From positions 1 to 5,115 of the forward strand of contig JACQRR010000066.1 in the NCBI GenBank assembly GCA_016206365.1: 5,115 bases of DNA, read 5' to 3'. Shown here in pieces: positions 1 to 4,085 of the stretch. Numbering within the stretch: position 1 is the first letter of the stretch; each line of letters opens with the position of its first letter. The notes under the pieces are model-generated. The model was not told the origin of the DNA. It was given only the letters and a program-made list of their open reading frames with translations, and did no database searches. The position numbers and the translations under genes are program-made. The DNA is from Candidatus Roizmanbacteria bacterium. GTDB taxonomy: Bacteria; Patescibacteriota; Microgenomatia; UBA1406; GWC2-37-13.

Positions 1-96
1 TCAAAGATAATTTTAGTCTCTGACATCTGTCAATACGTCCCCCAAAAGGATAGCAAAAAGGTCGAGCAGATTGTGGAGAGAGCAATTAATCTTTAG
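1..96 (+). CDS. C-terminal fragment of an unidentified protein
   Basis: The first reading frame is open from the window edge to a TAG at 94-96, giving 31 residues that begin SKIILVSDICQYVPQ and end VEQIVERAINL. The start lies outside the window. The fragment looks like the end of a globular soluble protein: a short hydrophobic strand (IILV), then a polar turn, then an amphipathic helix with charged residues. No motif is present that would name a family, and I do not recognise it. It runs in the same direction as trxB and is separated from it by 98 bp that hold a long inverted repeat, so co-transcription is possible but would have to cross that structure. That the frame is coding rests only on its openness and protein-like composition. 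Confidence 0.55.
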   Translation, partial: SKIILVSDICQYVPQKDSKKVEQIVERAINL

Positions 97-102
97 GAAA
101 AA

Positions 103-185
103 ATTAGTAGAAATTCATTGAGATTTGTTGAAATTTATCGCAAAAAACAATTAATTTCAATTAGTTTCTAATAGTTTCAATTAAT
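103..185. repeat. Long imperfect inverted repeat with 10-bp internal periodicity
   Basis: Arms at 103-140 and 148-185 are separated by a 7-nt loop (CAAAAAA). In a hand alignment 26 of 38 positions are Watson-Crick pairs and 5 more could be G-U pairs in RNA. Each arm is itself built from degenerate 10-mers: the left arm repeats a pattern like TNNTTGAAAT, and the right arm runs AATTTCAATT, AGTTTCTAAT, AGTTTCAATT. It fills almost the whole spacer before trxB. It could act as a transcript hairpin (3' end of the upstream gene or 5' leader of trxB) or be a mobile or expanding repeat. There is no clear U-run after it, so a classic intrinsic terminator is not shown. Confidence 0.7.
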
Positions 186-194
186 ATCTTAACT

Positions 195-1313
195 GTGGAA
201 AATGTAATCATAATCGGTGGTGGGCCGGCTGGACTGGCCGCTTCTTTGTATCTCGCGCGCGCCAATCTTAATCCTTTACTTTTTGCCGGCTCTCCGCCTG
301 GTGGTCAATTGATGCTTACATCTGATGTTGAGAATTATCCCGGGTTTGAATCGATATTGGGACCACAATTAATCGAAAAATACCGCGCTCACGTCCAAAA
401 ATTCGGAACCAGAATAATAGATCAGAATATAACAAAAGTCCATTTAAATAACTCACCATTCACGCTTTCAACCGTTGATAAAAGTTATTCGGCCAAGGCA
501 ATTATTATCACCACAGGGGCAAAAGCTCTTTGGCTCAATCTTCCCAACGAGCAAAGGCTTAGAGGTAAGGGCGTCTCTGCCTGTGCAACCTGCGATGCTT
601 TTTTCTTTAAAGATAAAATCGTAGCGGTTGTTGGTGGAGGAGACACAGCTATGGAAGAAACACTTACCCTGACCAAATTTGCCAGTAAAGTCTATCTGAT
701 ACATCGTCGCGGTCAATTCAGAGCCTCTAAAATCATGCAGGAACGAGTTTTTAAGAACCCGAAGGTAGAGATAATATGGAATAGTATGGTTGTAGATGTT
801 TTGGGGGAGGATAAAGTGGAAGGGTTAAAATTGAAAAAAGTAAAAGATGTCATCCTGAACCACGCAAAGCGGGGTGAAGGATCTCTCGCGAATGCGAGCT
901 CGAACGAGTCGAGAGATTCTTCGTCTTCGACTCAGAATGACAAAGAAAATATATTAATAGTCGATGGTCTCTTTTTAGCGATTGGTCATAAACCAGATAC
1001 AGATATCTTCATGCGCCAGGTGGAGTTTGATAGCAAAGGTTATATTATTACTTCGGCTAGGCTATCTCTAGAGTTGGCTAAGTTCAAAATTCAAAGTTCA
1101 AAGTTCAAAGTTACAGTTGAAAATTCAAAGTTAGAAGAAATTAAAAATAAATTCAATTTAAATTTTCATTCGTCTACTTCGGTTGAGGGAGTTTTTGCAG
1201 CAGGTGACTGCGTTGACTATATTTACAGACAGGCCGGGACAGCGGTTGGTATGGGTATAGAAGCTGCGTTAGACGTCGAGAAGTGGTTAGGCGTGGAGAC
1301 TCCTAATTACTAA
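195..1313 (+). CDS. trxB: Thioredoxin reductase (NADPH, FAD) with two repeat-encoded insertions
   Basis: This is a cytoplasmic flavoenzyme that uses NADPH to reduce the disulfide of thioredoxin. The FAD-binding motif IIGGGPAGLAAS is at residues 6-17, the redox-active CATC (C130, C133) at 130-133, the NADPH-binding GGGDTAMEE at 147-155 with HRRGQFRAS at 170-178 favouring NADPH, and the C-terminal FAD motif FAAGDC at 334-339 followed by YRQAGTAVGMGIEAAL. All catalytic elements are intact. The protein has 372 residues against about 310 for the family. The excess is at about 219-249, in a loop late in the NADPH domain, and about 288-325, in the loop before VEGVFAAGD. Both are encoded by repeats annotated separately. 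The start is GTG at 195: no other start codon lies between it and the in-frame stop at 162-164, and it places GGGPAG normally. No Shine-Dalgarno motif is visible. The stop codon lies in a direct repeat, and gdhA follows closely on the same strand. Confidence 0.96.
   Translation: MENVIIIGGGPAGLAASLYLARANLNPLLFAGSPPGGQLMLTSDVENYPGFESILGPQLIEKYRAHVQKFGTRIIDQNITKVHLNNSPFTLSTVDKSYSAKAIIITTGAKALWLNLPNEQRLRGKGVSACATCDAFFFKDKIVAVVGGGDTAMEETLTLTKFASKVYLIHRRGQFRASKIMQERVFKNPKVEIIWNSMVVDVLGEDKVEGLKLKKVKDVILNHAKRGEGSLANASSNESRDSSSSTQNDKENILIVDGLFLAIGHKPDTDIFMRQVEFDSKGYIITSARLSLELAKFKIQSSKFKVTVENSKLEEIKNKFNLNFHSSTSVEGVFAAGDCVDYIYRQAGTAVGMGIEAALDVEKWLGVETPNY
848..942. repeat. Palindromic element inserted in frame in trxB
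   Basis: The element begins TGTCATCCTGA (848-858) and ends TCAGAATGACA (932-942), inverted repeats matching at 10 of 11 positions. An inner pair, AGGATCTCTCG (878-888) and CGAGAGATTCT (910-920), also matches at 10 of 11, and small stems lie between (TCGC/GCGA at 886-897, CTCG/CGAG at 899-908). From GTC at 849 to GAC at 941 it is exactly 31 codons and encodes residues V219 to D249 of TrxR, beginning VILNHAKRGEGSL and ending SSTQND. Family comparison places this where the enzyme normally has a short turn between KLK and VDGLFLAIGH. It is related to the elements in gdhA and after the M23 gene. Confidence 0.85.
1083..1130. repeat. TTCAAAG heptanucleotide array within trxB
   Basis: TTCAAAA at 1083-1089 is followed by three exact tandem TTCAAAG units (1090-1110), two diverged units and a further TTCAAAG at 1124-1130. 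It lies in frame and supplies KFKIQSSKFKVTVENSKL of TrxR. It is the core of a longer non-family stretch (about residues 288-325) between GYIIT and SVEGVFAAGD. Three heptamers make 21 nt, so the array encodes a 7-residue peptide period, and any of the three frames gives the same circular peptide without stops. The following AT-rich bases up to about 1165 may belong to the same insertion. Confidence 0.8.
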
Positions 1314-1335
1314 TGATTAATAAATTACTAATGAT
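1305..1335. repeat. 13-bp direct repeat spanning the trxB stop codon
   Basis: AATTACTAATGAT occurs at 1305-1317 and again at 1323-1335, an 18-bp period with TAATA between the copies. The first copy supplies the final codons of trxB (Asn-Tyr-stop), so the C-terminus of the protein is set by the repeat. It occupies nearly all of the gap before gdhA and leaves little room for a promoter or leader there. Confidence 0.75.
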
Positions 1336-1349
1336 CGATATTGACTATT

Positions 1350-2894
1350 ATGGATACAGGACTAAAAATGCTTGAGACTGACCAACATATAATACGAAAA
1401 ACAGGTAGAAGTTTGAGGTTGGAAGATGGGGTGATAGAAAGATTGATAAAGCCAGAAGCCATTCATGAACTCAATTTTCCTGTCAGGATGGATGATGGAA
1501 AAACTAGAATCTTTAAAGGATTTCGTGTTCAGCATAATAGCGCTCTTGGTCCATATAAGGGGGGGATTCGCTTCCATCAAAACGTTTCTCGCGGAGAAGT
1601 ACAGGCATTAGCAACATTGATGTCGATAAAGTGTGCTGTAGCCGGATTATCCTATGGCGGAGCAAAGGGTGGAGTAGTGGTTGATCCAAAACTTCTTTCT
1701 AAAAGTGAACTGGAGCGTCTCTCTCGTGCTTATACTAAAGCGATCTCTTCATTTATCGCTCCTGAATTTGATATCCCTGCACCCGATGTCAATACCAATC
1801 CAAAAATAATGGCATGGATGGTCGATGAATTCGTTAAGTTAAAAATTAAAAGTGACCCGTTCGATAAAACTCAGGGTCATCCTGAGCGTAGTCGAATGGA
1901 TGAAAAATTAAAAGTAAATAAGAAAATGTTAAATCAATTAAGGGCGACGTTTACCGGTAAACCGGTTGAGATTGGTGGTACACTGGGGAGAACAGAGGCG
2001 ACTGGAAGAGGAGGAGTAATAGTTTTGAAATCTTTGTTGAAAAAATTACACCGTCGTGTCATTCCGAGCGAAGCGAGGAATCCAGCGACCGTAGGGAGTG
2101 CAATAAATAATAATGACGCTTCGCTAGATTCCTCGGTCTCCGCCAGCTGGCGGATCCCTCGGAATGACGGGGGGAGGTGGACTGTTGCGGTTCAGGGCTT
2201 TGGGAACGTAGGATATTATTTTGCTAAATTAGCTTCCGAAGAAGGATTTAAGGTGGTAGCTGTTGCGGATTCTAAAGGTGCCATTGACGTCAAAGATGGA
2301 TTAGATCCAGAAGCTACTTTAAAATGCAAGGAAGAGAAAGGGACGGTGGCTGGATGCTATTGTAGAGGTTCTGTTTGCGATCTTCGCTTTGGAAAAACTA
2401 TCAACCAAGTAGAACTATTAGAACTTCCGGTTGATGTACTTGTTCCGGCTGCCTTGGAAAATGTTATCAATGAAGATAATATGCGTAAAATAAAAGCCAA
2501 AATAATTGTCGAGATGGCTAACGGGCCAGTAACAGAAGAAGCTTTCGAGTATCTTAAGAATAAAGGAGTGATTATTATTCCTGATGTTTTGGCAAACAGT
2601 GGAGGGGTGATTGTTTCCTATCTTGAATGGTACCAAAACATGCATAGCGAAACTTGGTCGGAAGAAAAAGTAAACGAAAAATTAAGAGAGATGATAAATA
2701 AGGCCTTTAATTCGGTATGGGATCGAGCGATCAGTAATCAAAAAAGTAATCGGTATTCAGTTATCAGTTATCAGTCAAAAACTGAAAGACCGACCACTGA
2801 CTACCGACTACTGAAGACTGATGTAGATTTAAAACAATCTGCTTTTGAATTGGCGATTGAGAGGATAGTCCAAAAATGGCAAAGCCACGTTTGA
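1350..2894 (+). CDS. gdhA: Glutamate dehydrogenase with three repeat-encoded insertions
   Basis: This enzyme interconverts glutamate with 2-oxoglutarate plus ammonium using NAD(P)H, acting as a cytoplasmic hexamer in this family. With residues numbered from ATG 1350, the substrate domain has PVRMDDG, GPYKGGIRFH (K70), K94, the catalytic lysine K106 in GGAKGG, and D146 in PAPDVNT. TFTGKPVEIGG and ATGRG lead into the Rossmann fold with GFGNVG at 283-288 and D307 after the second strand. VLVPAALENVI, VEMANGP and DVLANSGGV are all present, so it looks active. The length is about 514 aa against 415-430 usually. Extra segments lie at about 168-187, 237-273 and 461-492, each from a repeat. A cysteine-rich loop (C326, C336, C338, C343) is also unusual. 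Possible starts are TTG 1341, ATG 1350 and ATG 1368; the last has AGGA at 1358-1361 with 6-nt spacing and may be the true one. The symbol follows the enzyme, and the gdhA/gudB subtype is not resolved. Confidence 0.95.
   Translation: MDTGLKMLETDQHIIRKTGRSLRLEDGVIERLIKPEAIHELNFPVRMDDGKTRIFKGFRVQHNSALGPYKGGIRFHQNVSRGEVQALATLMSIKCAVAGLSYGGAKGGVVVDPKLLSKSELERLSRAYTKAISSFIAPEFDIPAPDVNTNPKIMAWMVDEFVKLKIKSDPFDKTQGHPERSRMDEKLKVNKKMLNQLRATFTGKPVEIGGTLGRTEATGRGGVIVLKSLLKKLHRRVIPSEARNPATVGSAINNNDASLDSSVSASWRIPRNDGGRWTVAVQGFGNVGYYFAKLASEEGFKVVAVADSKGAIDVKDGLDPEATLKCKEEKGTVAGCYCRGSVCDLRFGKTINQVELLELPVDVLVPAALENVINEDNMRKIKAKIIVEMANGPVTEEAFEYLKNKGVIIIPDVLANSGGVIVSYLEWYQNMHSETWSEEKVNEKLREMINKAFNSVWDRAISNQKSNRYSVISYQSKTERPTTDYRLLKTDVDLKQSAFELAIERIVQKWQSHV
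1841..1915. repeat. Palindromic element bounded by 13-bp direct repeats, in frame in gdhA
   Basis: AAAAATTAAAAGT occurs exactly at 1841-1853 and 1903-1915. Between them lies a 49-bp element (1854-1902) beginning GACCCGTTCGATAAAAC. It contains a perfect 6-bp stem CTCAGG/CCTGAG (1870-1875 and 1881-1886) and an outer TTCGA/TCGAA pair (1860-1864 and 1892-1896). It encodes SDPFDKTQGHPERSRMDE of GDH, between VDEFVKL and LRATFTGKP, where family members have a much shorter linker. The direct repeats look like a target duplication, but they could also be two units of an AT-rich repeat that the element entered. Confidence 0.78.
2058..2168. repeat. 111-bp palindromic element inserted in frame in gdhA
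   Basis: Perfect 11-bp terminal inverted repeats GTCATTCCGAG (2058-2068) and CTCGGAATGAC (2158-2168) enclose an inner inverted pair CGAGGAATCCAGCG (2074-2087) and CGCTAGATTCCTCG (2122-2135), matching at 13 of 14. A perfect 16-bp palindrome TCCGCCAGCTGGCGGA sits at 2139-2154. The element is exactly 37 codons and encodes V237 to D273 of GDH (numbered from ATG 1350), beginning VIPSEARNPATVGS and ending WRIPRND. It lies between the helix ending LLKKL and the Rossmann strand TVAVQGFGNVG. It is visibly richer in G and C than the surrounding gene. Confidence 0.92.
2745..2812. repeat. Heptamer-based inverted repeat near the 3' end of gdhA
   Basis: The left arm (2745-2768) and right arm (2789-2812) are inverted copies matching at 19 of 24 positions. 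The left side contains a tandem TCAGTTA heptamer (2757-2775, about 2.7 units), and the right side has diverged ACTGACT-like heptamers. The left side supplies SNRYSVISYQSK and the right side RPTTDYRLLK of GDH. This interrupts the C-terminal helical region between FNSVWDRAI and QSAFELAIERIV, which are adjacent or nearly so in ordinary family members. The inserted block may extend from about 2730 to 2822. Confidence 0.75.
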
Positions 2895-2899
2895 CGTGG
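2885..2899 (+). other. Small hairpin overlapping the gdhA stop codon
   Basis: CCACGT (2885-2890) and ACGTGG (2894-2899) form a perfect 6-bp stem with a 3-nt loop that includes part of the TGA stop (2892-2894). No T-run follows, so it is not a convincing intrinsic terminator. It might slow ribosomes or protect an mRNA end, or it may be incidental. Confidence 0.4.
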
Positions 2900-2905
2900 T
2901 AAAAT
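2897..2905 (+). promoter_or_regulatory. Candidate extended -10 promoter for the M23 gene
   Basis: TGGTAAAAT fits an extended -10 (TGn followed by TAAAAT, 5 of 6 to TATAAT) and ends 14 nt before the ATG at 2920. The -35 position 17 bp upstream (2877-2882, TGGCAA) matches poorly, as is allowed for extended -10 promoters. Transcription from here would give a leader of only a few bases. A single motif in an AT-rich genome is weak evidence. Confidence 0.3.
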
Positions 2906-2919
2906 AGAAGTTATTCTAT

Positions 2920-3984
2920 ATGCAAGAGTTTAGAGAATATTTGAGCTTTCTTCAGAACTATATAAAATCTCGGATCTTAAACTTCGGACAGCGATTCGAG
3001 AATTTCAAAAACATTATCGTCGCATTACTAGTTGCTAAAAGGGGAAAATACTCTTCTCATTTTTTAAATAGCTCCTTTTTTCTTCTCGTTTCTGCTGTTG
3101 TGATTGGACTGCCAACAATTGCTGAAAATAATCCATTTATAAGCTCCTTACAGCAGAATAACAACATTTATCAAGCCGGTGTTGTCTCGTATAATCCATA
3201 TGAAAACTCTTTATCTACGGTCATTTCAGTCAAACCAAGAGATAAAATTGTCGATTACGAAGTTTTGGGAGGAGATACGCTAGAATCGATTTCCAAAAAG
3301 TTTGACGTCTCTGTCGATACTTTAAAATGGGCAAACAACTTAAAAACAGATGTTATTAAGCCGGGGCAAACTTTAAAAATTCCTCCTGTAACAGGCGTTG
3401 TTCATAAAGTAGCTTCCGGAGAAAATATCTATTCCATCGCAAAAAAATACAAGACAGACGCGCAGAATATTGTCAATTTTCCCTTCAATGATTTTGTTGA
3501 TCTGGACACATTCGCGCTTAATTCCGGACAGATTCTCTATGTGCCAAACGGAGTGATTGAAGAAGAAAGACCGAAAACTCCTTATGCGCCGTACATCGCT
3601 CAAGTTCAAGCTGGTATCCGAGGAACGTCTAATTTTATCTGGCCGACTTCGGGTGGAATTTCTCAGTATCCGGTTTGGTACCATATGGGTTTGGATATAG
3701 CTAATTCTGCTTTACCCCCGGTTTTGGCTTCGGACACTGGTACGGTTACTTATGCCGGATGCGTTCGCTATGGTTACGGCTGCAGTATTATCGTCAATCA
3801 TGCCAATGGTTATGAAACCCTTTATGCCCATCTTTCTTCGATCGGTGTCAGTCCAGGACAAGGAGTAACGCAAGGACAGCAGATTGGAGTTGTCGGTTCG
3901 ACAGGAAGGTCAACGGGCCCGCATCTTCACTTTGAAGTCCGGTCCGGCGGGATTCTTCTTAACCCTCTTAATTTCTTAAAGTGA
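2920..3984 (+). CDS. Membrane-anchored LysM / M23 peptidoglycan hydrolase
   Basis: Predicted cell-wall endopeptidase of 354 residues. A cytoplasmic N-terminus of about 48 residues with basic patches precedes one hydrophobic segment at about 50-68 (an anchor or uncleaved signal). Two LysM modules follow, at about 112-155 (VLGGDTLESISKKFDVSVDTLKW...IKPGQTLKIP) and 160-209 (VASGENIYSIAKKY...NSGQILYVPNG), which are expected to bind peptidoglycan. The C-terminal M23 domain spans about 240-350 and has the zinc ligands H255 and D259 (HMGLD), H303 in YAHLS and the HLH motif at 335-337 in GPHLHFEV. All these residues are present, so it is probably catalytic rather than a degenerate EnvC/NlpD-type activator. 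C281 and C288 could form a disulfide. The start is ATG 2920, with only a weak AGAAG at 2906-2910 upstream. It begins 25 nt after gdhA. The stop codon lies in the stem of a hairpin. No repeat insertions are seen. Confidence 0.93.
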   Translation: MQEFREYLSFLQNYIKSRILNFGQRFENFKNIIVALLVAKRGKYSSHFLNSSFFLLVSAVVIGLPTIAENNPFISSLQQNNNIYQAGVVSYNPYENSLSTVISVKPRDKIVDYEVLGGDTLESISKKFDVSVDTLKWANNLKTDVIKPGQTLKIPPVTGVVHKVASGENIYSIAKKYKTDAQNIVNFPFNDFVDLDTFALNSGQILYVPNGVIEEERPKTPYAPYIAQVQAGIRGTSNFIWPTSGGISQYPVWYHMGLDIANSALPPVLASDTGTVTYAGCVRYGYGCSIIVNHANGYETLYAHLSSIGVSPGQGVTQGQQIGVVGSTGRSTGPHLHFEVRSGGILLNPLNFLK

Positions 3985-4003
3985 CCCCATTTAATCGGGG
4001 TCA
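3982..4003 (+). terminator. GC-rich hairpin at the M23 stop codon
   Basis: TGACCCC (3982-3988) pairs with GGGGTCA (3997-4003) around an 8-nt loop, a perfect 7-bp stem that starts with the TGA stop of the M23 gene. There is no U-run directly after it, so termination would have to be atypical or helped by the adjoining repeat hairpins. Its last bases overlap the terminal repeat of the palindromic element at 4000-4067. Confidence 0.45.
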
Positions 4004-4067
4004 TCCTGAACTTGTTTCAGGATCTTAATATTAAAAAATAGAGATGCTGAAATTACTTCAGCATGAC
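4000..4067. repeat. Intergenic palindromic element related to those in trxB and gdhA
   Basis: Terminal inverted repeats GTCATCCTGAA (4000-4010) and TTCAGCATGAC (4057-4067) match at 10 of 11. Each end also folds alone: ATCCTGAA with TTCAGGAT (4003-4010 and 4016-4023) and ATGCTGAA with TTCAGCAT (4044-4051 and 4057-4064), both perfect 8-bp stems. The ends share the TGTCATCCTGA signature of the element inside trxB. It occupies most of the gap between the convergent M23 and glycosyltransferase genes, which otherwise holds only the hairpin at 3982-4003. Confidence 0.85.
4033..4064 (-). terminator. Candidate intrinsic terminator for the glycosyltransferase gene
   Basis: Read on the - strand, the 8-bp stem ATGCTGAA/TTCAGCAT with a 5-nt loop is followed, after CTCTA, by six T residues (complement of AAAAAA at 4033-4038). 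It lies about 22 nt beyond the TAA stop at 4088-4086. The 5-nt gap between stem and T-run is longer than ideal. The stem is one half of the palindromic repeat, so that element may double as the terminator. Confidence 0.45.
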
Positions 4068-4085
4068 ATGGGGCAGTTAAATAAT

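Noticed and set aside
1083..1130. Possible CRISPR array from tandem short repeats
   Set aside because: The units are 7 bp, directly adjacent and without spacers, inside a translated gene; no cas genes are near.
1341..1349. TTG at 1341 as the gdhA start
   Set aside because: It is possible, but it is a rarer start codon without a ribosome-binding motif, and two ATG codons at 1350 and 1368 still give a full-length family N-terminus.
848..2812. Insertion sequences or introns in trxB and gdhA
   Set aside because: The insertions are too short to encode a transposase, are read through in frame, and lack the folds expected of group I or II introns; inteins are excluded by size.
2892..2894. UGA read as glycine (alternative code)
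   Set aside because: UGA ends both gdhA and the M23 gene at the expected protein ends, and no in-frame UGA is found within any of the four main genes.
2891..2917. TTGACG with TATTCT as a -35/-10 promoter before the M23 gene
   Set aside because: The spacer is only 15 bp and the -10 would end 3 nt before the ATG; the extended -10 at 2897-2905 is a better, though weak, candidate.
3373..3684. A - strand open frame of 103 codons
   Set aside because: It is opposite the LysM/M23 coding region, whose motifs are clear; its translation looks low-complexity and unlike a folded protein.
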